The notes under the pieces are model-generated. The model saw only the letters and a program-made list of their open reading frames with translations, was not told the DNA's origin and searched no databases. Shown here piece after piece: positions 11,767 through 23,141 of a stretch of DNA of 64,000 nt. Source of the DNA: Xylogone sp. PMI_703. Lineage: Eukaryota; Ascomycota; Leotiomycetes. The DNA lies in assembly GCA_021399445.1 (NCBI GenBank), contig JAJTUQ010000002.1, forward strand, positions 5,084,001-5,148,000, read 5' to 3'. Position 1 is the stretch's first letter. Each line of letters opens with the position of its first letter. Made by a program: the position numbers and the translations under genes.

Positions 11767-13514
11767 GATTATAAAACGAGTGGAATAGTGTTTGGATGAA
11801 CGAAGGATACAGATGCCAGGAAAATGATCTTGGGGCTGGAGCATGATTGTGACGGACTACATCTTTGCTATATATGCCTCCAAGAGCGGAGCATAGCCCA
11901 TCTTGCTGAGCTGAGAAAGCCGTCATTGAAGATAACTAGGAAAAAGCATCACCAACAACCTACATCATACGTGGGGACCACTACATCGTATACCTGCAGC
12001 TGGAGCCGAACATTGGCAAACAGCCCGGTGTCACCAGGTCCGGCACGACTTGTATACGAGAAGCACCAGTAAGAGAAGAGTAGAAACCCACAACTCACGC
12101 TTAAGTTGTGCAGATAAAGCACTTGCTTCGTTTATGGTTCTCATGAAAATAGAAACATATGAATAACGTGTTGAAGGCTGACGACGCTAATACGAGGGAC
12201 TTTACCATTCAAGGCATCCAGGTCGGACGAAAACTCAAGACGAACTTCCCATTTCCTGTGTCTCCGGATTTGAGTGCTCCACCTTCAGTGGAGATTCACC
12301 AGTCACAGGGACTCAAGGTTAAACTTTGAAGCACTGGCTTCGTACAAGTGAAGGGCTCGGCTTGCTGGGCCACGTCAGGTCCACATCTAGAATGTCCTGT
12401 GGTGGAGCATGGTCTCGTACTTGTCCTGGAGGATCATTCCACAGCCTAGGTAATTGAGGTATTTGTTCTTTCATTGCTGCAGCTTTGCAAACATGAGCGG
12501 TGCTGTTTGTAGTTGTTTGACCCTTTGACTTATTAGCCATATTTTAAGAAGAAAAAGACCCCTCACTGATAATTTGTCTTCGCAGCCAAACAAGCAAGAA
12601 CTAAACCACGAAGAAGCAAGGAACAAGGTGCTTCCAAGGACGCCACCAGATCTACGATCCACGTCGATCGAGGCCAGCCGTGACTTCCGGCGCAAGGAAC
12701 TTCAATGACGAGTGATGAGACGGGTGAGGCGAAGAAGTCGTGCAGATGTTGTCTCCACTGATCCGACGACCCGTCTACCGCGCTTCCCAGAATAGAGATG
12801 AAAAGCTCCGATCTGATCCACCAATGCAGCTTGGCAGCTGTAGGAACACACTTGGCACTCGGTATTGCTAAACATGAAGAGGAATAATGAAATTTTCGTA
12901 ACTGAGAGCATGTTGCAGCTCATCAGCCAAATATCGTGTGTTGGCGAGGTCGGGTTGTAAAAATAGGTATCCATTACAGTGTCCTCCAATCTGCTTTAGA
13001 ACCGAATCGGCGAGCCTTCAGCCTGTACCCGCAGGGCTAACAGGGCTGCTGTGCCACTCCTCGACCCTTTGGACTTATTACCTTCATACTCAGCTTACAC
13101 TACAATGTTCGCAAGGCTAGATCTTGACACTCAAACAGATGAAAATATCATAAGACAAATGATGAGTAAAGATATAAAATTTCTCATTACAAATAAAAAT
13201 TAGTCTCGTGACTGATAATTAATAGAGTCATCCAAAGGGCGTGAAAAGCTTAATGGTAGGAAATAGGAAAGTACAAATAGAACAATATAAAGTAGGAAAG
13301 GTAAAACTCAATTGGTCTCAGCAATCTAGAAGAAGTCCAGAGGTCATTCTTTTTTAGAGTTTCCAAAAGGATCACGTTTGATACGATCTACCTATAGATC
13401 TTGCCAAATTCTCCACTTCCAGCAAAATCCAACCGCTAGGTGTCTCGTCAAAAATAAAGAGCGCATATCCCTACAGAGCCAATTGAGAGACGACAGGGAA
13501 GCTCGGGAAGAAAT
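11767..13514. other. Intergenic, no supportable gene
   Basis: A 1.75 kb gap between divergent genes (the wall protein on minus, the isochorismatase-like gene on plus). A 73-codon ATG frame on minus (12319-12540) and a 95-codon frame on minus (12702-12989) have no recognisable motif. Positions 13130-13330 are very AT-rich. I see promoter sequence only. Confidence 0.5.
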
Positions 13515-14141
13515 ATGTCATCGCCCCCAAATTCCGTCTTGCTCCTCATCGACATCCAAGATGGGTTAACGCACCCGACATACTGGGGCCCATCGCGCAG
13601 CAACCCATCATTTGAGAGGAACGCGGCCCAGCTCCTCGAAACCTATCGTAAACTAGTCTCAGCGACGACAACCTCTTTGGGTTCTTCTCCCCACAAGGTA
13701 ATCCACGTAGGCCACTCCTCTACGTCACCGGCCTCACCACTGCGCCCGGAGCTTCCGGGCCACAAGTTCCAGGACTTTGCTGCTCCTAAGGACGGTGAAG
13801 CCGTGGTTTACAAGAATGTTAACTCGGGTTTCATCGGGACCGACCTAGAGAAGATCATCAGGGCCCACGGGACGAGAAAGCTCTGGGTTGCAGGCTTGAC
13901 TACGGATCATTGTGTGAGCACTACGGTGCGTATGGCCGGTAACCTAGGGGTCTGCAACGATGATGCTGCTGGAGAGCAAGGAGAGGTTATTATGGTAGGC
14001 GATGCTACGGCTGCTTGGAAGAAGAGTGAGAGTGGATGGGACGCTGAGACGGTGCATGCAGTGCATTTGGAGAGTTTGACTGAATTTGCAACAATAGCAA
14101 AAACGGACGACGTGCTTGCGTTGTGGAATAGCTGGATGTAA
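13515..14141 (+). CDS. Isochorismatase-like cysteine hydrolase
   Basis: A single exon of 208 residues, the normal size for the family. The catalytic triad of isochorismatase-like hydrolases is visible: Asp13 in LLLIDIQDG, Lys100 in VVYKNVNSGFIGT, and Cys133 in LTTDHCVSTTVRM. Members hydrolyse isochorismate, nicotinamide, N-carbamoyl amides or related small substrates; the sequence does not tell which. It is cytosolic, with no signal peptide. The gene converges on mre11 with a 259-bp gap, and nothing in the neighbourhood indicates a pathway. Confidence 0.88.
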   Translation: MSSPPNSVLLLIDIQDGLTHPTYWGPSRSNPSFERNAAQLLETYRKLVSATTTSLGSSPHKVIHVGHSSTSPASPLRPELPGHKFQDFAAPKDGEAVVYKNVNSGFIGTDLEKIIRAHGTRKLWVAGLTTDHCVSTTVRMAGNLGVCNDDAAGEQGEVIMVGDATAAWKKSESGWDAETVHAVHLESLTEFATIAKTDDVLALWNSWM

Positions 14142-14400
14142 GATCATCTGTGAGTTTTCCTGGGTTGACTGACTACCTCTTAGTCACAGAGGCTGGAGTT
14201 TAAGACGCATATTCCGTAGTTGTCGATGGTTTGGATATCGGGATAAAACCGAACTATTTTTTGTTGGCATTCAGCTAGTTCAATGAAGTCCACGGAGTTT
14301 GATCTGAGGTTGATAATTACTACCTAACGTGTGGCGCGGAGACTAAGCGCTGCCCAAATACCATGTTTTTAGCATTACATATAAAACATGCAATTGACTT

Positions 14401-16669
14401 TTATCTTCTTCTGCCTTTCTGTACCATTGGCTCAAACGCATCATCATCTGAGATTTCATCATCGCTCAATTCCTTAGCCATGGATTTGGGCTGAGACTGC
14501 GAGAAATTCAGCGTCGTCTGTCTAGATCCTCTTGCGGGTGCTCTGGTTGTCCTAGAAGGTTGCGACCTAGTAGGGGGTGGATTATCATCAATCATAATTA
14601 TATCATCGTCTTCATCCTCGCTAGGTTCGGCAACCTTCTTGCGCCCTCGGGCTGGCGCCTTTGCTGTTGCTTTCTTCGCCGGAGCCTTCGGTGCCGCTGC
14701 CTTTTTAGCTGGTGCCCTCTTTGCAGGAGCTTTCTTTGCCGGAGGGGCAGCTGAAATTATAGAAGCATCATCATCACTTCCTCCAGCAGTAGCAGCCCGT
14801 CCCCTCCTCGCTGGTGGAGCCGAAGTTTCATCCTCGCCCGCATCACTGATTTCGATTGCTCCAGGCTGATCTTCCCACTCTCCATCCATATCAGAATCCC
14901 AGTTTTCTGGCCTTGGTTTGTATCTCGCAGCTTTTTTCGTTCTCTTGAGAGTTCCAGCTGCAAACATCTCATCTACCCTGTTTCTATACCGTTCCATAGC
15001 ATTTTCAAGCTCTTCATCATCATCCGCGTCCAGTTCCAACATCTGTTTTACCTGACCAGCCAAACTTTCATTAACGAACATTTCCATTGCATGTTTGTCA
15101 TCCTTATCAACAAACTGTGTGACCGCGTCACCGAATGGGGCTTGCGGGAGGATTTTCAAAGATTGAGCAGTCAAAAATTCTCGAACAAGTTTCTCTACTT
15201 TGACATTATCGATCGCTAAGGATGCAATAATGGCTTCATCTGGCATTTCCTTCTCGACTTTCTCTTTCTCTGTTACTATGTTAGCTTCTATCCTGTTAAA
15301 AATAAATAAAATATTAGCACTCACTCTGCCCTGATTTCTTCCTATAAAACTGTACAACATCATTGACGTTTGCGACCTTTCCGACAAATCTGTTGGAGAA
15401 TCTCTGTGGGTTCTCGCAATCGTACCTGCCCCCGTCAGGCGCAGAGTACTCTACCCTTAACCTAACGAGTGGTAGAGGAGGCTCTTCCTGGGCGTCATCA
15501 TCATCCTGAACAGCCAGCCATTCAGCTTTTGCTTCTTCTATAAGCTCCTCTACTACATCCATCAACTTTCGAGTTAACTTTGTTCTATTATCCTTCTCCT
15601 TTGCCAAAGCTTTAAAGCGTTTGTCCTCCGAAAGGACAAGCTCTCTCGTGACGAACGGCCGGACGCTCTTAATCCGAATCTTCTCGATTTTGAATTCTTT
15701 ACCACTAACGTTGAGGATTGCAACGTATTTGGGCACGGCTTCTCCAGGAACAAGAGATGTGGCCACAGATGAGCCTGGCTGCATGATATTGAAAAGCATT
15801 TCTGGATTATACCTCGGGTCAATGAGACATTCGTGCTCATGACCCCAGACTATCAGATCCATAAATTCCGGAAGAAAGTTTTCAGGGAGATAACCCGTCT
15901 CGGTATAAGCATGATGATTCTGATGTACGGCCATTAAGTTGAACCAGTCGCTTTGCTGAACACTCGGCTTGAAGAACTTGACCTTGCCATCTCTAAAAGT
16001 CCGAAAGAGTCGTTCATCCCTGACATTACTCATTCCGTAAAGAGCCAATTTTGTCTTCCCCTTTTGCAAAAGGATCGGCTTCACCTGTATATTATCTGAT
16101 TCCGGCGTTCGTCCAAAGTAATTAAGCAAGCCAGACATCTGCAGCAGATCGAGGCTGCAGTAATGCCCATCACCAGTGGGATCGTCATGATTGCCATGGA
16201 TAGAAAACACTGGTATCGCCACGTTTATGTCAGGATCCTCATAGTTAACATGATTGAAAGCGCCTTCAAACACTTCGCTAGCATCGCTGAGCATCTCAAG
16301 CTCGCAGGGCTTCTCCCCCAGACAGTTCATTCGTAACGAGCGCATTACCTGGTACATGGCTTTTCGAGAAGGCTTGTTGTCATGAAAGAGATCGCCCGCA
16401 AGTAAGACCATGTCTACCTGCCAGTATGTCAGAGAGCATCGTCACAGGAAAATAGATTGGCTACCCACATCCTGATCCTTTGCTAGACACATAATCTCAT
16501 GGAAGCTCTTCCAACTATCGTCCTTCCGAATTGGATCTCTCTCTTCATACCCAACATGGTTATCAGTGGCTACAAGGATACGAATTGTATCCGCAGCTAT
16601 CACGAATGTTAGCTAGTTTTTCTGGAGCTTTAGGGAGAATTTCGCGGTGTTACCAGGAAATGGTGGCAT
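14401..16669 (-). CDS. MRE11: Mre11 double-strand-break repair nuclease
   Basis: Four exons (16669-16654, 16596-16469, 16417-15325, 15269-14401) give 701 residues, typical for fungi. Mre11 is the Mn-dependent nuclease core of the MRN complex, which senses and resects DNA breaks and signals to Tel1. Phosphoesterase motifs are in order: ATDNHVG (Asp17, His19), [10 protein letters not shown] (Asp57), [14 protein letters not shown] and WGHEHEC. The capping domain and the [10 protein letters not shown] helix follow. The C-terminus is disordered and rich in [13 protein letters not shown] repeats and acidic patches, matching the DNA-binding tail of the family. The first exon is only 16 nt (MPPFP plus one base); its 57-bp intron has a CTAAC branch. 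Intron 3 is set at 55 bp (15270-15324), ending AACAG, because nearer acceptors give a stop or an intron under 40 bp. The gene shares a 338-bp promoter with the uS19m gene. Confidence 0.95.
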
Positions 16670-17007
16670 ATCTTTGCTCTTATCTTCACATAATTGGGAG
16701 CTTACGTTGTTGAACCTTCACCTGTAGGACTCTCCCCAGGGTCTACAACCGCAAATACACGTAGATATTGCCGAGAATGGAAGCTACGAAGTGATGCGAA
16801 GCTCTTTCAGTGTCCTCCCAAGCGACCTTCTGCCTAGACCATCCAGGGTGACGCGAATTGAGGGACGCGTTGGCACGTGCATCAATTTATTAAGCTCTTC
16901 CGTGAGTATCCGGAGGAACATTTCGCCGTCAAATCATCAACTCAAACCTTCTCCGAAATATTCCCAAAAAGCAAAGCTGTGAGATCATCCCACCTCCGCA
17001 ATCCACA
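16670..17007. promoter_or_regulatory. Bidirectional promoter mre11 / uS19m
   Basis: 338 bp separate the two divergent ATGs. ACGCGT (16865-16870) and CACGTG (16874-16879) lie 4 bp apart, roughly 200 bp upstream of mre11 and 130 bp upstream of the ribosomal gene. MBF-type regulation of a repair gene is plausible but only inferred. Confidence 0.4.
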
Positions 17008-17496
17008 ATGCTCCCGACAAGAGCGCTCCTCGCGCGGTCCGTATGGAAAGGTAAATGTTTCGTGTATAGTCAATTGATATGTTTAATCTAACAATTCTTC
17101 TTTAGGGCCTAACATTGTCCCGTAAGGAATCACTCAAATGCATAGCTCTCTGGCAAGATCCCTAATAAACCCGCCCCTATAGACTCGCAATCGTCAGGCC
17201 TGCTCCTGGTCAAAAAACTCCTCCGATCAAGACACAAGCTCGATCTGCTACCATACTACCAAATTTCGTGGGGCTAAAGTTCCAAGTCTACAATGGCAAG
17301 ATATATCACGACGTAACGATCACTGAGGACATGGTTGGACACAAACTAGGAGAATTCTCACCGTATGGACAATATCCTGCTCCTTATATGCCACTCAAGC
17401 TCCTATTTTGGCTTTGAAATTTCTTTTGCTGATCTCTTGGATGCGTTTTACAGGACCCGAAAACGATTCACATATAAAATGAGCAAGAATAAATAG
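17008..17496 (+). CDS. RSM19: Mitochondrial small-subunit ribosomal protein uS19m
   Basis: Four small exons (17008-17050, 17106-17121, 17183-17362, 17454-17496) join in consistent phase to 93 residues (yeast Rsm19 is 91). uS19 sits on the head of the small mitoribosomal subunit near the A-site. Diagnostic sequence: [20 protein letters not shown] at the start, then [30 protein letters not shown] and [10 protein letters not shown], the classic S19 C-terminal signature. Introns are 55, 61 and 91 bp; the first has a CTAAC branch. Exon 2 is only 16 nt. No single open frame reveals the gene; it appears only after splicing. Confidence 0.95.
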
Positions 17497-19837
17497 ACGA
17501 TGTGCAGTTAGATACAAGGTGCATGACAGCAGTTATTAGCATGCATATATATAAATCCCGGAATACCTGGATATGGAATCGGATGGAATAGATTCATCTT
17601 ATATCTGGAGCGGCGAACGGGATTGGATATTACATCCCACTAAAGCTATGTAGCTTATGAATTGTACATTATATACGGAGTGCGGGTGTTGGATCTCTGT
17701 AATATGCTTATACCCGACGTCGATCTAAGCGTTTAGAGGAATATGTAGGTAGACTTCCGGTTGAATGAAAGTCATGTTATGATACTTGGATAGTGATAAG
17801 GGGCAGGGATCCAACAAGGTGCTCTCCCCCTTTTGAACTAGTTTCAACTGAGGATCTAGATCATGTTACATATGCATGTGCTTCTTCCTGCAAGTTGTTG
17901 AGGTGGCTTGGTTAAGCTTAATTTGACGGCAGATACTGGAATACGTTTAGTACGGAGACACGTTGAACGCGCTCTAGTGGTTATTCACTTGGATTATAGG
18001 TTCTTGCAGTGATTGAATGTCTATGGTCACAGGTTATTACTGCTTTGTAGGTATATGAGATTGAATATCTCTTTTTCTAATTCAATTCACATAGATATGT
18101 TTATTTCTTGTTCTTTCATAATTCACAGGGGTGCTATTCTCATGTACCTACAAATGTATCTTATTGAATGTGGATTTGGCATAGTGAATTCCTTAGAAGA
18201 GGGACATAAAACCCTCCGCCGCCCCCGTTTCTCTTTCCATCTTGACAACAATCTCACTCAAGAACTCAGTGGCAAGTTAAGTTAAGGGCTCTTCTTCTCT
18301 CTATGTACCACCAACTTATCGACCTGCAGAAGTTACAAGAGCCGTCCGTTTACGAGATAATAGCAAATGCCTCTTAAAAGGAGACACCCATGAAAGTGGC
18401 GTAGTTGCCGCACATCTTGCAGCATATTGCTGGTGCCCACAGAAGATGAACCTGAAAGGTGACTATCCGAACCTTTGTGCAAGGTGTACATTAGGTGGGC
18501 ATAGCTAATACCGAAACTGATGACACTCTCATTATTGCGGTATTAACAATTCTTATTTCGCTATTGAAGAGCCCACCTGGTTTCATGAGATCGAACTGGG
18601 GAAGTACGAAGCGGGACTGCTTCTGTACGGCCTTCGAATTAGCATGACTCTAGGGACCCGGTCGAGCCCCGACTGCCAGATAATCTCAAGGATAGAAAGA
18701 TAATCATTCCAACGGTATCCATGGTTCTCCATGGGGTCAGGCATCATTAGTGGCTAGAAATATTCACTGTTGATACAGGCAAGTAACTTTCCCTATTTTC
18801 CTCCTTGAGCAACATCCACTTATTCTATAATTTTTCCTCAAGATTAATGTCATACTCCTTTCCCCCCCGGTGAGAGCATCTCTCGCCTCACAGACATTAT
18901 AGCAGGAAATCCCGATAATAGTGGGTACATCACATTGCAGCCTGGTACGTTCTTATCAACGATAACCGGAGTCCTAGTGAAGGACACGGTGGGAAACGAA
19001 ATATATGACTGCTGCTTCTCATGGGTTTCCTACAGGCCGATCCGCACCAATATTTTGGGTTAGCCGAGTCAACGGCAGAATTTTGGCCAACTTATTACAA
19101 CGCCCTGGTGCAGTATCTGCATAGGAAATCCCGGCCATACCTTTTTGCAAGGTTCGCATGGACGATCTTCTTGCAAGTGAAGTTGTTCCTGACCATGGGA
19201 CTTCCGCCCATTGTCATATATGTGAAAGTAAACCACGAAGGCAAGATAGAGCACCAGAAAAGTCTCTTCGTAGTGAGAGCTTCAAGATCGGTATTAGGGG
19301 GGAGGGGGTTTGAGACGTGCGTCGCCGAGAAAGAGGTCAAAGACTGGGAGTGCTAAGGATGGGAATCTTGAAAAGGAGTCCTCTAGCGATAGTGCTAGTG
19401 ATGCGGACATGGATAATATGTAGCAAGATGACCAAAAGGTCTCATAGACTGGTGCAAGGGGGAGCTGAGGAGCATGCAGCAACGATCAAGTGAGACCACT
19501 GTAGAAGAGGATAGCAAAGCACTTGCTCTAACGGAGCTGAAAGAATGCTTAGAGGATCTACTAGAAGGTAGAGATATTGCTTAGCAATGCTAATCAGTAG
19601 TTCTCAATTTAGGATCTCTAAGAATGAGTGCATCATTTATATGGAAGGGAATTGGCAGGTTTCATCGATTTCATTTAATTGTATCGCTCCTAGCTATAAC
19701 GCAGCGCATTTAGTTAAATACAACACTCCTCGCACCAATCAGTATCTATTAACACGCAAAAGGTATTCGAATAACCACACTTTTGGTTGATATCATCTTA
19801 AAACCCTTAAACCCAGAAAAAGATAATTTTGTATTAC
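17497..19837. other. Gene-poor region
   Basis: About 2.3 kb between the 3' ends of uS19m (plus) and ADH (minus). The largest frame, 19021-19356 plus (111 codons, ATG), reads like a hydrophobic protein piece (FLQVKLFLTMGLPPIVIYVKV) but has no known motif and ends in low-complexity sequence. It could be a relic of a degraded gene. Otherwise AT-rich and non-coding. Confidence 0.45.
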
Positions 19838-21148
19838 TTATTTGCTGGTATCAACGACGTAACGACCAGCGATCTTGCCCTGCTCCATGAGGTCGTATAC
19901 TTTCTGTAACTCGCTCAGACCGCAGCTCTTATATGGGACCTTGATGAGGCCACGGCGGTAGAATTCGATGGCTTCAGCTGTATCCCGGCGGTTGCCGACG
20001 TAGGAACCCTTGATGGCAATCATTCTAGTGACGGTATCGAAGACAGGAGCTTTCAGGTAGGCGCCAGCCGGTAAGCCGACTGCTACAATGACACCACGAG
20101 ATCGAATATACTATGGATTTATTAGTACCATGTAAGAGGAATTGGTAAAGAAGGGGTAGATATTACTCACCTCGGCGGCTTGTTGGAATGGCTTCTCAGC
20201 AACAGCGACCAACAACGCGGCGTGTGGTCCTAGACCATCGGCAGTGGCAGCCTTGACCTCCTTGACGAGATCTGGTGAAGTCTGGAAGTCAATGTAGGTA
20301 GCAGCGCCCAATGATTTGGTAAGCTCTTGCTTCTCCTGGCCACCATCAATAGCAATAACCTCGAGACCCATGGCCTTAGCATATTGGATAGCCAAGGCTC
20401 CAAGACCACCACCTGCACCAATGATAGCTACCGTTTGTCCGGGGCGAGCTCCAGATTCCTTTAATCCTTTGTAAACAGTGATACCGGCGCAAAGGATGGG
20501 CGCAATCGCCTCGAGATCTAGTTCCTTGGGGATGCGTGCTACGTGGGCAGCCTTGGCAATACAGTATTGCTGGAATGTACCGTCGACTGTGTATCCAGAG
20601 AGGAGAGCGGCCTGGCAAAGAGACTCGTCGGACTCTTCACAGAATGGGCAAGCAAGGCAAGAGCCATTGAGCCACTAATCGTGTCCGTTAGTGCGTTGTT
20701 TGCATTTTTCATCTCATTGATGGCGGATCACATACTTTAACACCAACATGGTCACCAATCTTAACGTCATTGACTAAGCTTCCTAGTTTGACAACGACAC
20801 CAGCACCCTCGTGGCCACCGACAAGTGGAATCTTCTCCTCTAATGGCCAGTCACCCCGGAGGGCATGAAGATCACTGGAAGGTATCAGCTGGGAATTCCA
20901 CAGTACAGAAGAACGGAACGGAGAACTAACGTGTGGCAGACGCCAGAGTATTTGATGTTAACAAGAACCTCATCTGGACCAGGTTCCTGGACGGGAATCT
21001 GCTTGTATTTGACAGCTGTATGTGATTCAATTAGTCATCATTCTATAGTAATGACGAGATGGAAAGCTAGAAAGCAGCTTCGGAACTTACGTCCTCCAAC
21101 CTTCTCGATCACCTGAGCCCATTGTTGCTTTGGAATATCAACAGCCAT
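19838..21148 (-). CDS. ADH1: Zinc-dependent alcohol dehydrogenase, ADH1 type
   Basis: Five exons (21148-21091, 21015-20931, 20874-20736, 20674-20171, 20110-19838) give 352 residues, the usual length for fungal tetrameric NAD-dependent ADH. It interconverts ethanol and acetaldehyde. Visible features: catalytic zinc ligands Cys46 (GVCHTD) and His69 (GGHEGAG), structural zinc cysteines in [15 protein letters not shown], and the Rossmann loop [20 protein letters not shown]. Introns of 75, 56, 61 and 60 bp close in phases 1, 2, 0 and 0. No mitochondrial presequence is seen, so it is cytosolic. Isozyme assignment (fermentative versus oxidative) cannot be made from sequence alone. Confidence 0.92.
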
Positions 21149-23141
21149 GATGTCTATAAGCTTCTAAAACGCGTGAAAGACTCGAATTGAAAAACCTGAG
21201 GGAAAGACTCTTGAATTGGGTGTGCAAGAAAGTGAGACGACCACTTGGTTTTATCCTGAACTGAAAAGTGCAGAAAGAATTATTTTTTTCTCTACTGGTA
21301 AGTATGAGGTATGGAATGCCCATCTGGTAGTGGCAAGTGGAATGCTTTATAGATAGCTGCTGGAAGTGGTATGACGACGAAGGGAAAGCAGGTGCCTGCC
21401 CTAGTTGGGTGAGCCCATACTTCGGGCCTACTGAAAGTGTCCCTTTGGAATTGTGCCCCCCAATATCCAAGGAAATTCTTCTGCTGCACGACCAAAAGGG
21501 AGACGACAAACCAATATTGCCTACCATGCACCAAACAGGAAATTTCCAACGCTCTCATGGAAAGCTTCGTCCTCGCATGCTCCCGATCCGCCGATCCCAG
21601 ATCGGTCCATAGGAAGGCATGTATACGTCAAACCTCATTGCAGCAACTGCAGTTTTTTCACCAGTATTCCCCTCTTTTCTACCCCTCACAACCCCTCATT
21701 CAGTGAAGCTGGAGATGGAAGATAGCAAAGGCAGAGAAGCTGCGGGTGGAATGCGTCCAGGGGATGCGTCTTCGTTCCCCCCCTGAGGTTGAGAGCACAG
21801 GGGCCAGCGAGGAAGCAGCCTCACTGACTGCAAGTGGCGTGACTCGCTGCGATAACGTAGAACTGGGAGCTGTGCGGAGCCGCCTGGACGACGCGCACCC
21901 GTCCGCCTATCCGCTGGCTTCACTGGCTTCCCTGCCTCCAACGTCCGGGCGTTAGAGTTGTGGTGGCTTGCACCGATACGCCAACACCTCCCCGCTAATC
22001 TCCCTACAGCATCCAACTCTGGGCGGCAACATGGAAGCACCAGGCCCAGATCCCGGCGCGGGCGGACGGCCCTGGAGCCAAGCACTCTCCGAGGAACAAA
22101 CCACGCCATTTGTACAGCTCTCCAAAGGCATCTGGACGTGTCTTTTCCTTTCTCCCATTCTCTTTGGCCCCAAGAGCTCCAAAGCTTCCTCGTCTCGTTC
22201 TGTCTAATGACGCCGATGAAGCAATTCTCGTCCGAGGACAATGTGTGGGGATTGCTATTTCTGTCCTGTTGACTGGGCTTCTGGGCCCTTAAAACGCCAA
22301 TATTCATTCAACTAGGACCAAATGGGCTTTCCCTTCAGCCAGATGGACCAGGATAAACTTGTACTTACTGCCCGGTACCGTTCGTGCGAAAGCAATGCGA
22401 GCAGATACTTTGGCTTTGTCAACCACCTGGAATCACACAGCAAGTAATCCCGCGTCCTGTATGGTTTCGTCTTGTTATCGGTGGTGGATGCCAAGCACAG
22501 AGGTCATGCTTCTTAAGAGGTCCAAGATGAAGAACTTTTCTGCCAGTAGCCCCAGGATCAGCATCACATCCCCTAATAATCTTGAGCTCAACTCCTAGAG
22601 AATGTGATGATCCTTACTTTCTCCCATCCAAAGGTGCATGAGGTACCTCAAAAGAAGCCTTAAATTGTAACTAGTTCTTGCTTTTCTCTTCCACCATGCC
22701 GGTGAAACCGCCGTATTTTAAACAAAAAAGTTTGTCTTGAATGATGTATGTGATTAATTGCAGATGTACGGCAAGAGGGAGAGAAAATGTATGCCCATAC
22801 CGACGCCGCCTCCTTATTGGTTCTCACTTAAGATGTACCTTTCTAGCTCTGTGGTAACACCCGTCATTTCAAGATGTAATTTCTACAAAACAAAATTATT
22901 TACATAGTGAACTTTTCCATAGGACTGTTCAGAGCCAGTCAAGAATTAACGTAACACGGAGGATGAGATTGAGATTGAAACATTTCTTAGCTAACGTTTA
23001 TATTTGAAAGTTTTTGTCACCTGCTAAAGCCATTTTGTGGTTTACTTTTGGTAGCTAATTTCCTATCTACAACAGAACATAGGCATCTTGAATTCCCCTC
23101 ATAACGTCTTCTGGTCTATCATCATTTTCGTATAACTAGCT
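21149..23141. other. Intergenic with GC-rich island
   Basis: About 2 kb upstream of ADH and downstream of arp3. Positions about 21730-22110 are distinctly GC-rich, with open frames on both strands (the longest 203 codons on minus, 21696-22307). Their Arg/Pro/Ser-rich translations lack any motif. ACGCGT occurs at 21169-21174, just upstream of the ADH start. I see no supportable gene. Confidence 0.45.

Noticed and set aside
21696..22307. 203-codon minus-strand open frame
   Set aside because: Arg/Pro-rich translation with no motif; the same interval is open in several frames on both strands because of GC content.
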